This document shows, one piece after another, positions 11,327 through 23,561 of a DNA stretch of 64,000 bases; the stretch's first letter is position 1; every line of letters begins with the position of its first letter. The DNA comes from Mucidula mucida (Eukaryota > Basidiomycota > Agaricomycetes > Agaricales > Physalacriaceae), in the NCBI GenBank assembly GCA_015501055.1, contig JADNYV010000160.1:1-64000 (forward strand). The letters are read 5' to 3'. Under the pieces are notes generated by a model. The model did not search any database, was not told where the DNA came from, and was given only the letters and a program-made list of their open reading frames with translations. The position numbers and the translations under genes were made by a program.

Positions 11327-11841
11327 TGACTAAGCCACGAGACTCAACCAGGTACCACAGCAAGAACTAAGGGAAAAAGTGTTCGCGTTCGTAAGACTAG
11401 GCTAGGCCAGGTGTATAAACGAGATCGGAACTAAAGTACAATGATACTACACTACTGCTTATATACTAGTAAGTCTGTGTTTGGACTCCTTGTCCATACG
11501 TGTTTCCACTAGGGATGCTCCACGCCCTTGACCCAGTGTTGTATGCTACTAGTCCGTGAAACCATTAAATACGAGTGGTAACTGCATGTAAGTAATAATA
11601 CTGAAACGACCATGTGTGCTACGAGTGTCGGTGGTGTGTATACAATAGGGAGTCCATGAGGTATCGGCATGTATGATGTCATCCATGTGTTGGGGTGTGT
11701 CCGACATGAGTACGGCTTCGGTAATGAAAAGGGGTATGATCGGTGACGAAACAGATGATGAAACGTCCGTTGGTTGATAAGACAAGGCCCCCGATAAGAT
11801 ATGATAAGATGTGAAATGTGAAAATATGGCGATTCATAACA
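11327..11841 (-). repeat. Shared LTR: 3' LTR of element C and 5' LTR of element A
   Basis: The plus strand runs from TGTTAGCGACTGAC to GATTCATAACA. On the high-coordinate side it abuts a polypurine tract and C's chromodomain. On the low-coordinate side it abuts A's leader and gag. One LTR therefore serves two internal regions. It carries the same TATA-type sequence as LTR1. Confidence 0.85.
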
Positions 11842-11853
11842 TCACCCCTCTTA
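11842..11853 (-). promoter_or_regulatory. Polypurine tract of element C
   Basis: On the minus strand AAGAGGGGTGA lies immediately before the LTR start TGTTATG. This is the normal position of the plus-strand primer in LTR retrotransposons and confirms the LTR edge at 11841. Confidence 0.75.
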
Positions 11854-14800
11854 AGGCGCAAGTTCCATTCTGCGCCAGATCGCTCCATGAGGGCTGCAGA
11901 GGGTAGCGTGACGTCGAGGGTTCGGTATCGGGGTGGCATGGGTCGGAATAGATGTGATGGAAATTGCGACATGGGACTTCAATGCGAGCAAGCGCGGTGG
12001 CTTCGGCTTGTTCGGATATTGTTGGTGGAAATCACTGATGGCTTCGTCGGCATTTTTGAGATTGCATGCCGGTTCCCATGTCTGCTCGTGTGTGCCATAA
12101 CCCTTCCAGTGAACCTTGTATTGGAAACCCCCGCGGTACTTCCGGGAATTCACCACTTTCTCAACCTCCCATTCCGGTTCGGCTCCTTCCAGCACAGGTG
12201 GTGGACGCGTGTCTCGGGGTTGCGTCGGAAATTGGGCTCGTGGTAAGGCGTCAGCAGGGCCTCATTGAACACGGGATGGATGCTTTTCCACGTGTGAGGA
12301 ATCTGGAGCTTGTAAGAGCTCGTCCCGACTTTCTTGATCACTTTGAACGGCCCGAAGCGTTTGTCATCGAGCTTCTTCATTGGTCGGTCCGTGCTGAGAT
12401 TTGTCCCTTCCAGCCATACTTTGTCACCCTCCTTGTACTCTACTGCGTCTGTCCGCTTCCTGTCATAAAACCGTTTCATGTCCTCTTTTGCCATCTTCAA
12501 TGCCGACCCTACTTCGTCCCATGTTTTCCTCATGCCGTCGGCAAACTCCTGCGCAGTCTCGTTTCTCGATGCCGTTTTTGGAGCGGTGCCTTTGTAGGGG
12601 TGTCTGCCCATGTCTGCGAAGAACGGAGTAACCTTGGTTGCTGAGTGTACCGATCGTTGTAAACGAATTCAGCAGAGGGTAGCCATTCATGCCAGTCGTT
12701 CTGATGGTAGTTGACGAATAACCGTAAGAAATGTTCTATCTCTTGGTTCAACCGTTCCGTCTGCCCATTTGCCTGTGGATGATACGCCGTTGTAAGTTTC
12801 CTTAATGCCCAACAGCCGGTACAACTCCTTCATGAAACGCAAGTGGTATTGCGGACCTCGATCATGTATCATCTGTCGTGGCATCCATGTATGGGAAAAT
12901 TCAATCGCGGTAAATCGGGCCATGCCTTCTGACGTCAGGGTGGTGTGTGTTGGTATAATGTGTAACCGCTTTGTAAAATGGTCCACAAACGTGCTGATTG
13001 CATTGTATCCTCCCAACTCCGGCAACTTCTGATCATGTCCATCCCAACTTCTCCCATGGTCGCTTGGTACATCATAGGATGGAGGGGTGCAGCCGGCTTT
13101 GTGCGATGTGACTTTGTAACTGGCATTTTTGACACCCTTCCACGTATTCGCGGACGTCTCGGCTGATTCCTGGCCACCAATAGGTGCGTGTGATCACTCG
13201 AGGGTCTTGTATCGTCCGGGATGCCCTGCAAGCTGTGCATCATGGTGCATTCCAATAACTCTTCCCCGCAATTCCTTGTCCTTCGGTATGTAAATACGAT
13301 CCTTCCACATAATAAGTCCATTTTCCTTCTCTTCCCATCCTTTTTCTTTGTTTTCTAATGCTTTTTGTACTATCTGTCCTTGTTTCCTTTTCTTTGTTTG
13401 ATTTTGTTAAGTAATTCGTCCTCCGGTGTAGCTACTGTATGTAAAGAAAATTGAATTTGTGATATAAAAAACTCCGGTTTTAGTAAAACAACGTTTTCAT
13501 TATCTTTTTCCCCCTTCTCAAGGCCTGTCATCCTTGACAAGGCATCAGCTTTCCCCATCGTCTTGCCCGGCTTGTGAATCATCTGTATGTCATACTCCGC
13601 TAACTCCGTAACCCATCTCGCCTGCCTTCGATTCAACTTCTGTGGCTTCCGGAAGTACTGGAGGTTTTGATGATCGGTAAACACCTCCACCGTTTCCTTT
13701 GCTCCAAGGAGATATTGTCTCCAGTCGTCAATTGAGTCCATAATCGCCATCATCTCTTTGTCGTAGATCTCATAATTGCGCTCTACTTCGTTTAGCGCCG
13801 AGACCGAAAGGCTACTGGTCTCCATTTTCCGTCAACCAACTGGGAAAGAACCGCCCCGTTCGCATAGTTCGAGGAGTCTGCCTCGACTCAAAACTTGCCG
13901 TCGTCGCGTGGTACGATCAGAACAGGTTCTTCTGTCATCCTCCGTTTCAGCTCCTCAAACGCCTCATGCTGCTCCTCTCCCCAAACCCATTCGCCCTTCC
14001 CGGTTAGCGATGTCAATGGCTTCGCTACTCCCGCAAACCCCCGGATGAAACGTCGGTAGAAGTTGCAGAAACCCAGGAATGACTGTACTTCCTTCTTCTT
14101 CGTCGGCTCCTTCCATTCCTTCACTACGGCCACTTTTGCCGGATCCATCTTCACTTCTCCTCCTCCAACAATAACTCCTAAGTAGTCTACAGTATGTGCC
14201 TCAAAACTACATTTCTCGGGTTTTAAATACAACTTATTTACTCGTAATATTTCTAATACCTTCGTACAATCTGTCTATGCTCCTCGAGAGTGTTCGTAAA
14301 GATAAGTATATTGTCCAAGTAAACGATAACATGTCCGTCGTCAATCAATTCCTTCAGAATGTGATTCATAAACGATTGGAACGTTGCCGGCGAGTTTGTA
14401 AGTCCAAAGAACATGACTGATGGCTCGAACAGGCCTCGGTTTGTTCTAAACGCCGCTTTCCACTCATCACCTTCTTTGATCCGGATGTTATTGTAACCCC
14501 ATCGGACATCCATCTTTGTGAAAACCTTTGCTCCCTTCAGCTTGTCGATAAGCTCCTGAATCAACGGCAAGGGGTATCGGTTCTTGATTGTCATGTCGTT
14601 CAACTTCCGATAATCTTGTACTGGCCGAAGGCTTCCATCCTTCTTTTTGACAAAGAAGAAGGGTGATGCCATAGGTGAAATTGATGGCCGTATACGTCCC
14701 GTCCGTATGTTTTCTTCCAGGAACTCATCTAACGCCTTCTGCTCGGATGGACTAAGGGGATAAACCTTGCAGTCAACCGGTTTGGAACCAGGCGTAAGTT

Positions 14801-15722
14801 CTATCGCGTGATCCCAGGGTCTTCGCTCCGGTAACTTGTCAAAGTCCGCCTTGCTGAATACATCGGAAAATTCCTCGATGTAAGGTGCAGCAGCGGATAA
14901 AGGCTGTTGTGATCTCAGCTTTTCTCCGCTTTTGCGATAGTTGTCCCAGTCCATCCAGAACAAACGCTCTCCCTCTTCCAACTTCTCTTCTACGTCTTCT
15001 CCTTCATCTTCCGGTGAGTTGTACTCGGGTAGATAGCCGCAGCGGTCTGGGCATCGATCAAAGGTCAATGTAGATTCCGTCCAGTTGATTGTGGGGTTGT
15101 GATATCGTAGCCAATCTAGCCCCAAAAAGATACTTGTTTTGCCGAGATTGGTGACGGCCAACTCAATCTTTTCGGCGTGATCTCCGATCTTCATCCGGAC
15201 CTCCACAAAACCTTCGATTGCTCCTCCCTCGTTTAGGGTTCCATCCGCATTGTAAACAGGGAGCTTGACCGGTAACTCCTTGATCGGGAGTCCGTTCTTC
15301 TCGACGAATTCTTTATTGACACAAGAACCCGTTGCTCCACTGTCAAGAAGGGCACTCGTTTCCCATTCAGAGCCTGTGTGTACGCTCTCTATGGTTACTC
15401 GGAGTTTCATGTCCTGCCCCTTTGTTCCCCGGATGTACTTCCTCGACTTTTTCAACTCCGTCACAACTTCCACCGCAGCTTCCTTTGTCAACGCTCTGAT
15501 CGCCATTACCTTCTCCTCCGTCGCTTCTCTCTCTCTCCGCTCCGGCATCCATGCTCTCAAAATTCCCACTGCTCTCGACACGTCATCCTCTCTTAGCCGT
15601 TGTGCGATCCACTCGGGCGTATTTGGCTCAAATCTTTCTTTCGCAGGTTTTGGTGGTAAAGTCGTCGATGATATTTTAGATGTTTCAGTACCCGTACTGT
15701 AAATAGATTCTGCATCTGACAA
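11850..15722 (-). pseudogene. Element C pol: protease, RT, RNase H, integrase, chromodomain
   Basis: 15722-14253 (489 aa) has the protease motif LLDSGATGS and RT motifs [20 protein letters not shown] and YLDNILIF; the last is a changed catalytic YLDD. 14232-13888 holds YLKPEKCSFEAH and connection residues. 13825-13370 is RNase H (EIYDKEMMAIMDSIDDW, DHQNLQYFRK). 13321-12150 is integrase in several frames ([12 protein letters not shown] region near 12780; EYKEGDKVWLE near 12420). 12195-11990 is a chromodomain (VEKVVNSRKYRGGFQYKVHW, then GYGTHEQTWEP). Breaks: a single-base loss at about 14262, a TGA at about 13888 where the next residues are VEADSSN, a single-base loss near 13795, and more in integrase. 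Confidence 0.9.
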
Positions 15723-15757
15723 CCCTTTCCTTGATGACTGCTCCGGCAGGACTGCGT

Positions 15758-16687
15758 CTACTGCGGGAGCTTCGCAAAACCCAACTCTTCGGCCAGCTTC
15801 TTCTTCTCCTCGTCATTCATCTCGGTCCATAAACCCCGAATCATCTGGGGTCGACCCTTCTTCGGACAGAACCTGCTGACGTGGCCGTGTTCGCCACAGC
15901 TGAAGCAAAGTCCTCTTCAACGTGCGTTGTCGATGTCCATCGGCCTGCCGGCTCCTCCATAGGTAACACCGGTAGCATCTCGTCGTGTGATCGGCGTTGG
16001 AGGTGGGTTCGTAGGATTAGCTCTCGAGGTAGCCACCTGCGGAGCTTGAGGCCGGGACTGCATGCCGGACCTCTTGCTCGCCGCCCGCCTTCTCCACAGC
16101 TGATCGATCTGAAGGATCTGTGCCTTCCAATCCTTGTACTTCTCTGGCAACCCGTCTCGGCTACCATAGATCTGATCAATGATCTTCTCATTGACGTTGG
16201 TCTTGAGAAGTCGCACAACAAATGCGTCATCCTTCAAATATCCTGCCTGAGTGAGCAGGACCTCGAACTTCTGAAAGAAATCTTGAGCGGTGTCTTGCCC
16301 CTGGCGCAACCGCTCGATCTGGTCTTGCGCGTCTCGCGCGAGGTTGGAATCCACAAATCGCTCCTTCAAGTCTTCCTTGAACTCCGTCCAAGAGACTGTC
16401 CATTCCTCTTCTTCCTCGTCGAAGTTCTGGTCCGAGTAGTTCTGGACCCATGCGTCTACGTGATCTCCTCGGATGTAGGAGAGAACAACATCGATCCTTT
16501 CGGAGTCCGATGTGAGGTTGTTCTTCTTGTCACGGATGTATGTGAACATCGATCGCCACCAGCTCTTGTACTTGGACTTGTCCCCGTCATAGTCGTAAGG
16601 CTTGTTGACAAGGGATCGGCCTTTGGTTTCGACCTCGGCATGATGAGCGGGTGTGTGAGGAACGGTTTCGGGTGCTTCGTTGGACAT
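15758..16687 (-). pseudogene. Element C gag with one premature stop
   Basis: ATG 16687 opens a frame of 256 residues ending at a TGA near 15917. Element A has CGA at this place and continues into the zinc knuckle. After the stop the same frame goes on through the CCHC motif to GFAKLPQ and a TAG at 15758. So a single C-to-T change removes the nucleocapsid domain. Otherwise it is colinear with A's gag and has the typical retrotransposon gag core (RDAQDQIERLRQGQDTAQDF). Confidence 0.85.
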
Positions 16688-17286
16688 GATGAATCGAGGT
16701 GATAGGATCGGAGAGTGAAAGGGTGAAAGTGGTGATATGGGTGATGCGGATTTGGATGAAACGGGTGAGGGAATAGAGGTTTGGATGAATAGGGAGGAAT
16801 CGCCTAGATCTGAGATAGAATCCAGGACTTGGTAGGTTGGGGAATGATGGTGTGTATCGTAATGTAAGTAAAGTAGGTAGGTATCGTAACTGTCTACGCT
16901 ATTTTACCGACTACTGACTACGTATCTACGGAGCCCAAGAGCTCGTCACAAGTTCGCAATTGCCCAGCCGACGTCCCTCTGGTGTGAGGTAAGCCGAAGT
17001 TTTCCTGGGAACGGGGGTTGACCCGTAAGCAGCGCCCACTGAAGTGCAACTGCCAAAAGTTCGTTCTCGTGAGAGCGGCTACTTCCAGCACCCAAGGCAG
17101 TTATCTCTAACTGTTAGCCGGCGCTACTGGGACCAATACACACGTATGCGGACGTGCGCTGGAATTAGGAATCCGTCGATCTGTAAACAGGGAAAGGGAA
17201 CAGGGGAATGTGCGATGATCAAACAGCGAAGTGCTGATCGACGATCAGGGATGTGTGGTAGGTGGTAGAAAGTAGTTCTGATCTTC
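16688..17286 (-). other. Untranslated leader of element C
   Basis: 599 bp between LTR1 and gag. Same composition as the other leaders, with no supported gene. The string GAGCTCTTGGG near 16934-16945 is where element B's leader is interrupted by C's LTR. Confidence 0.7.
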
Positions 17287-17815
17287 TGTTAGCGACTGAC
17301 TAAGCCACGAGACTCAACCAGGTACCACAGCAAGAACTAAGGGAAAAAGTGTTCGCGTTCGTAAGACTAGGCTAGGCCAGGTGTATAAACGAGATCGGAA
17401 CTAAAGTACAATGATGCTACACTACTGCTTATATACTAGTAAGTCTGTGTTTGAAGCTCCTTGTCCATACGTGTTTCCACTAGGGATGCTCCACGCCCTT
17501 GACCCAGTGTTGTATGCTACTAGTCCGTGAAACCATTAAATACGAGTGGTGACTGCATGTAAGTAATAATACTGAAACGACCATGTGTGCTACGAGTGTC
17601 GGTGGTGTGTATACAATAGGGAGTCCATGAGGTATCGGCATGTATGATGTCATCCATGTGTTGGGCGTGTGTCCGACATGAGTACGGCTTCGGTAATGAA
17701 AAGGGGTATGATCGGTGATGAAACAGATGATGAAACGGTCCGTTGGTTGATAAGACAAGGCTCCCGATAAGATATGATAAGATGTGAAAATGTGAAAATA
17801 TGGCGATTCATAACA
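17287..17815 (-). repeat. LTR1: 5' LTR of element C
   Basis: 529 bp. The plus strand starts TGTTAGCGACTGAC and ends CGATTCATAACA; on the minus strand the ends are TGTTA...TAACA, a 5-bp terminal inversion. It holds a TATATAAG box. The plus side continues into the leader of element B. Confidence 0.9.
17428..17435 (-). promoter_or_regulatory. TATA-like box of the gypsy LTR
   Basis: Minus-strand TATATAAG, conserved in all LTR copies here (for example 21840-21848 in the solo LTR on the plus strand). It lies in the 3' half of the LTR (read in the element's direction), a reasonable place for the RNA polymerase II promoter of the genomic transcript. Confidence 0.5.
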
Positions 17816-18688
17816 CCCAAGAGCTCGTCACAAGTTCGCAATTGCCCAGCCAACGTCCCTCTGGTGTGAGGTAAGCCAAAGTTTTCCTGGGAACGGGGGT
17901 TGACCCGTAAACAGCACCCACTGAAGTGCAACTGCCAAAAGTTCGTTCTCGTGAGAGCGGCTACTTCCAGCACCCAAGGCAGTTATCTCTAACTGTTAGC
18001 CGGCACTACTGGGACCAATACACACATATGCGGACGTGCGCTGGGATTAGAAATCTGTCAATCTGTAAACAGGAAAGGGAATGGGGAATGTGTGATGATC
18101 AAACAGTGAAGTACTGATCAATGATCAGGGAGGTGTGGTAGGTGGTTGAGAGTAGTTCCAATCTTCTGTTAGCAACTGACTATAGCCACAAGACTAAACC
18201 AGGTACCACAGCAAGAACTAAGGAAGAAAGTGTTTGCGTTTGTAAGACTAGGCTAGGCCAGGTGTATAAACAAGATCGGAACTAAAGTACAATGATGCTA
18301 CGCTACTGCTTATATACTAGTAAGTCTGTGTTTGGGACTCCTTGTCCATACATGTTTCCGCTAGGGTTACTCCACGCCCTTGACCCAGTGTTGTATGCTA
18401 CTAGTCCGTGAAACCATTAAATACAAGTGGTAACTGCATGTAAGTAATAATACTGAAACGACCATGTGTGCTACGAGTGTTGGTGGTGTGTATACCATAG
18501 GAAGTCCATAAGGTATTGGCATGTATGATGTCATCCATGTGTTGGGCGTGTGTCCGACATGAGTACGGCTTCGGTAATGAAAAGGAGTATGATTGGTGAC
18601 GAAACAGATGATGAAACAGTCCGTTGCTTGATAAGACAAGGCCCCCGATAAGATATGATAAGATGTGAAAATTTGGCGATTTATAACA
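17816..18688 (-). mobile_element. Element B remnant: LTR and part of the leader
   Basis: The LTR is 18167-18688 (522 bp, ending GATTTATAACA). 17816-18166 is the first 351 bp of its leader, ending at GAGCTCTTGGG on the minus strand, where LTR1 begins. Element C therefore inserted in, or recombined at, B's leader. It is about as diverged from LTR1 as the solo LTR is, with many C/T and G/A differences, so it is older than C. Confidence 0.8.
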
Positions 18689-21460
18689 ATGGCAATGGGT
18701 ATGCGCGCAGGAAGAGGAGTCTTACCTTCACAGAGAATCAGAAAAAGAAGACATCTACATTCTTGGAACTACGTTTTGAGGTAGCAGCACCACACAGCAG
18801 AGGACAAACACGGCATCCATTTCTTCTATGCTCATTGTTTGAATGTCAATCTAGACGAGAGTTTCACACAATTGATTCTCCTCTTCATTGGGCTGCAACT
18901 TCCTGACATAGTGGCTGAACATGTGTCTTAGTTGCGTAGAACCCCATCAGCTTTAGTCCTGTGTTAAGAATCGAGATGCAAAACATTCAAGCTGACCTAC
19001 CACCCCAGGTAGCATTTATACCATGCCGGATGAGAACCACTGTAGAAGGAGCACACATCACTCAAGAATAAGCAAGATGGTGTTAAGCACGCGAGGCGAG
19101 GGCCACAAAAAGTACCAGACGAAAAGCAAAATTGCAGTAATCTATTAGGCTAGATTGGACTGTGAGCAGGTAGTAGCTAGAGCAAACAAAGTTGATGGGT
19201 ACCTTAGGTTGAGAGCTCCTGGTATAGTGCTGATTGGAGTTTGCAGTTGGTCTTCCGGGCTGCCATAACTTACAGAAGATGCCCTTGCCAGCATGTAATA
19301 GTTAATACTGCCACCAAGAGAAGAAAAATTGAAGAGCTGCCAAACAAATGTAACAACTAGCCGTTAGGCTTCATTGGACATAGACTGGTTTCATAGGTGG
19401 GGGTCTTATGGGCATCCTCAGTTCAAGGTTCTATTAAGGTCCGACATGTTTGCCACTGTAAGCCGTCTGCACGTGCTTGCTTCAACACATACTTCAGTGC
19501 TGCAACATCTATTGATGTTTGCTATTGTGGCAATGCCAAAACCATCTATAGTCTGGTACAAGGAAGTATCTTTGGGTACTTTCTAGTGGTGTCATTTTGT
19601 TCCAGGGGCATTAACATGGGGAGGAGAGTAGCACTGGAAGGATGGATGGATGACAGGACAGGAGATCTGGTTCGCAGCCTGTTGGCATAAAGCTCTTTCA
19701 GAGAAACCGGGTCCATGCATCCTAACATCTACGCGCAATCTGCGCGTGTTATGGTGTGTATGGATGATTACAGTGGAATTTGAAGTACGGCTTAGCAACC
19801 GACACCCAGGCGGAGCTTGAAGAAATAATGAACGGGGGATGGTGATATTGCCCTGTCCAATGAAACCAGGCTCTATAGTGCGTGTCAAGTTCATGAGACA
19901 GTACCGCACCTACTAGAGCCGCCCTTGCCAGGCTACATTGGACACTATATACTGAACAAGTTGGACGTTCATCAAAAATGAGAGAAGCAGAACGATATTG
20001 TCAAGACAGAAGCCAAAGGCATTGTAAAGTCTTCTTGAGTCAACATGTTCGGCAATGGGTTGCTATGATCCTTGATGTGCTCTAGTTCCCATTGCCCCTC
20101 CACTCCCGACACGGGTGCCGCTGCCAGAGATGGAGAAAGATGGGCAAGATCGCGATCATGATGGTTGGAATAAAAGCCACTGTAAGGGAGCCGAATGGAG
20201 TGGACGTCACGTGTCCTAGCTTCCGGTTGATACATTTTCATGTGCATTAACTATGATAAGAAACAAAACCCTATAATGCTTAAGAATCAGGATTGCGATT
20301 ATGGACATATATCTCAACCGGTAGATGTCCAGGATTCCAAATGGTTTGTATGTTGTTTTTTGAAAATGAAACTATATTAGAACAGTAACTTAGTCCACCT
20401 CTGATTGACATGGCACAGTACATACTTGCAGCATTGAAGAACATAATATAATCACAGACGTGGTCATAGCCCTCCTCTTGTCCGATATATTGTTCGAGAC
20501 AAAAGATCAACTTATTAAGGGAAGACGTGGACACATGCCTCAGCTGGAAACTGCCCATTATTGGAATGCACCATTGTTTTTGGGCCGCCTCTCATTATGG
20601 TGCATTTAAAAGTCTCCCCTTTTTGTGGATGTAGATGTCGATGACAGTCAAAAGAGTACTGCAAGTTTTGTGCATATATGCCAGGCATTTGAAAGGGTAA
20701 GAATAAAAATTGACGCTCTGGGGAAGCCCGGGGCAGTGGGCATGTAGCCGTTGAACCATACATGCTTAGCAGCTTTGACCCCTTAGAGCAACAGTACAAA
20801 GGAAGGCTCACTGTTAAGTACACAATTTGTCATAAGTACCTTAGGTCCCTACATATTTGGGAGTCTAATCCTTACACCAACAAGGAACGGGTGACAACGG
20901 CCAGGCTGTAAGGTGGACGAGACAAGGAAGATGTCAGAGTAAGTCAAGTTAACTTCTTTGACTCAAAGAACTCAAGACGCTCCCCGCGAAGATTAGCAAT
21001 GTCAAAGGGGTCTCCGATACAAGAAAGAAAGGACGCCTGTGCATGTATCAGTCTTGTAGTGACGGGTTCCTCAACTGGGTACAGCGTTGTCGGGCAAACA
21101 AATGTATTCAGATATGCTGTAGACAGAGCGACCCATCACAACTCCACTACAAGTCCAGTGGCGAGCATATAGTTTGAGGATGTGAAGCACAGCGACTAAG
21201 GAAAATCACCAAAGAAGCTCCAGGCTAAAGATCAAACACATACGGTGAAACACGCACATCCAGGTCACCAAACTATTCAAAAATTTGACAAGTCGAGGAA
21301 GAGCCCGATGTGCCTTCGAGCGCCGGATGTTTGACGGGAGTGCTGGCAGCGGTTGCCGGTATCCAAAGGCGCATCATTGCTGGCGAGGTGCTGATAAAGT
21401 GGCGCACTACATCAAGAGAGTGCAAGGTGTCTAGCATTGTCGTTAATTGGACAGCCACAG
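18689..21460. other. Gene-poor spacer, 2.8 kb
   Basis: No supported gene. Open frames on both strands are short (60-105 aa), lack motifs and overlap each other. I found no terminal repeats that would define a transposon. It is probably decayed repeat sequence. Confidence 0.5.
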
Positions 21461-21992
21461 TGTTATGAATCACCATATTTTCACATTTCCACATCTTATC
21501 ATATCTTATCGGGGGCCTTGTCTTATCAAGCAACGGACTGTTTCATCATCTGTTTCGTCACCGATCATACTCCTTTTCATTACCGAAGCCGTACTCATGT
21601 CGGACACACGCCCAACACATGGATGACATCATACATGCCGATACCTCATGGACTTCCTATTGTATACACACCATCAACACTCGTAGCACACATGGTCGTT
21701 TCAGTATTATTACTTACATGCAGTTACCACTCGTATTTAATGGTTTTACGGACTAGTAGCATACAACACTGGGTTAAGGGTGTGGAGTTAACCCTAGCGG
21801 AAACATGTATGGACAAGGAGTCCCAAACACAGACTTACTAGTATATAAGCAGTAGCGTAGCATCATTGTACTCTAGTTCCGATCTTGTTTATACACCTGG
21901 CCTAGCCTAGTTCTACAAACACAAACACTTTCTTCCCTTGAGTCTCTCTGTGGTACCGGGTTTAGTCATGTGGCTATAGTCAGTTGCTAACA
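21461..21992 (+). repeat. Solo gypsy LTR, opposite orientation, with CACAG target duplication
   Basis: The sequence begins TGTTATGAATCACC and ends CAGTTGCTAACA (532 bp). It is flanked by CACAG on the left (21456-21460) and CACAG on the right (21993-21997), a perfect 5-bp duplication as made by Ty3/gypsy integrases. It is a recombination relic of a full element, and it fixes the LTR edges for all other copies in the window. Confidence 0.9.
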
Positions 21993-21997
21993 CACAG

Positions 21998-22325
21998 CTG
22001 TGCAAGATGTACCGCAGCGGTAGTAGTCTCGCCCTGTGGCATTGATGAATGGGCCAAACTCCTTGGAAAGGACGTGTGTGGCGACAAGCTCAGGTTGTTC
22101 AGTGTCCAGGATTAAAAATCATCACACAACAGCCTGGCCGAGATCTGTCACTGAAATGATTTCAATTACGCTAAAGGTGAAGATAAGCACGTACCTGCAA
22201 CACATTTGCCCTGCATCATGAACGGCGCAAGCAATCCACTGGACAAGCATGATGGTGGCTCCTACAGAATCCGCGGGAGGAGGGCCTCGTTCCGTGTCTG
22301 AGCGGAGACACTTTTGTCGGGGCGC
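21998..22325. other. Spacer without recognisable features
   Basis: Only short unsupported open frames; no repeats noticed apart from the next entry. Confidence 0.4.
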
Positions 22326-22515
22326 ATTAGGAAGCCTTGAAGGCAAGCGGTACTTGATGGCGCATGTGGGGCCTCGTTCTTGAGCAATGAGAGGGCCATT
22401 ACCAGCAGGTAGAGAATATGGAGGTGAGCCCTAACCCAAGAAAAGGGTGCCCTTTACAAAACTGCCAGTTTCATCTCGCTCACAGAAAGTGCATCCTTGT
22501 CCCAGTTTGAATAGC
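22326..22515 (+). repeat. Direct repeat unit, copy 1
   Basis: It starts ATTAGGAAGCCTTGAAGGC and recurs at 23562-23748 with roughly 85% identity by eye over the first 105 bp (shared GTGGGGCCTC, AGCAATGAG, GGGCCATTA). Both copies end near AATAGCC or TATAGCC. The spacing is about 1.24 kb. Family unknown. Confidence 0.6.
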
Positions 22516-23086
22516 CTCATAAATATCAAGGCTATCTTAAATCCAAAGGATTCACGTCAATAGGGACTCATTGACAATACTGGTAAATCGGTTATGACCA
22601 TCTCTGTGTTCCGGTCCTCCGCGTACTTCATGTGCACCGCATTCTCTTCTATTTCCGTCAAAGGACAGGAGGCTTGGCAGAACCGGATTCTCTAAAGGCA
22701 GCGAGCAGTTTGTCTTGCTCGTGGACCGCAGTGCATCCTAGCGGACAACAATCACTTGGAATAGTCGTCATTGGAATCCAGTAAAGAGGAAGTGGAGAAG
22801 ACTCTCACGCAGTGTATACTTGCACAACCAGTTAAAAGGGTAGACATGTGTCAAAGGACAATAAGTAGTTGGTCCCAATAAGTATTTTGCACCCAACAAG
22901 GACTTGTCCCGGTTGGTATATGTGGGCGGATATCGTAGCTTGATTGTAGCGCATTTTTGGACACGCAAGACCAGAGGACATGTAGTTGTTCTACCCTTTT
23001 CTCGTCACTAGCTTTGACGTTAATGTGTAGTCATTGTTAGTTGGCAATCATCAGTGTGCGTGAGGAGTGTGCATTATAGTGACATA
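22516..23086. other. Spacer between diverged repeats
   Basis: No gene can be supported. Part of the decayed repeat block 22326-25980. Confidence 0.4.
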
Positions 23087-23560
23087 CTGGTATGTACTCC
23101 GATTTCATCTCGTGCGAAGCAATCCAGCGTGTTACATCACAGATGAGTGCTTTTGAGACGTGGACACATAGCTCAAGCAATGTGTGCCCTACTGTAACAG
23201 CCGAAGCATATTTTTTTTTGCTCTGGCTTTTGGATGCCAAGAATGAGCCGCCTGAGAGCAGTCATCTTAGGCTTACCATATCAGTATTGGCTAAAATTTC
23301 AACACAGATACTGTGCGGTTCATCTTAGGACGGAGTCAGCCAAGTTATTTTTTGAAGATTCTGAGTCAGGCGTCATGGGGTGGAAGCTCAGTGCTCAGCG
23401 CTTCTGGCTGTATGGACACTTATCTCACTGGCTAGACATTTGTGTACAGTTTCCCGTCATCATTGTAAGACATTGTTTTCTCCTCTATTTTGCAAGCAAA
23501 GGCAAAAGCTATAAGAAATAATTCCTCGCTCATCAGTGGCATCACATACAGATTTGGAAA
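23087..23560 (+). repeat. Diverged dispersed repeat, copy 1
   Basis: It matches 25558-25980 in blocks: GTATGTACT near the start, GCCTGAGAGCAGTC, GCGGTTCATCTT, and near the end TTGCAAGCAAAG versus TTGCAAACAAAG and CAGTGGCATCACAT. Not protein-coding. Probably two old copies of one unnamed element. Confidence 0.55.
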
Positions 23561-23561
23561 A

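Larger units (their letters stand above)
11327..17815 (-). mobile_element. Element C: near-full-length Ty3/gypsy chromovirus, 6.5 kb
   Basis: In reading order on the minus strand: LTR (17815-17287), leader, gag (16687-15758), pol with protease, RT, RNase H, integrase and chromodomain (15722-11850), polypurine tract, LTR (11841-11327). Stops and frameshifts in gag and pol, and an altered RT active site, make it non-autonomous. Chromoviruses use the integrase chromodomain to target heterochromatin, which fits this transposon pile. Confidence 0.9.

Noticed and set aside
16934..18688. Two tandem ~880-bp LTRs beginning at CCCAAGAGCTCG
   Set aside because: The solo LTR at 21461-21992 with its CACAG duplication shows the LTR is only 510-532 bp; the extra ~350 bp is leader sequence shared by the copies.
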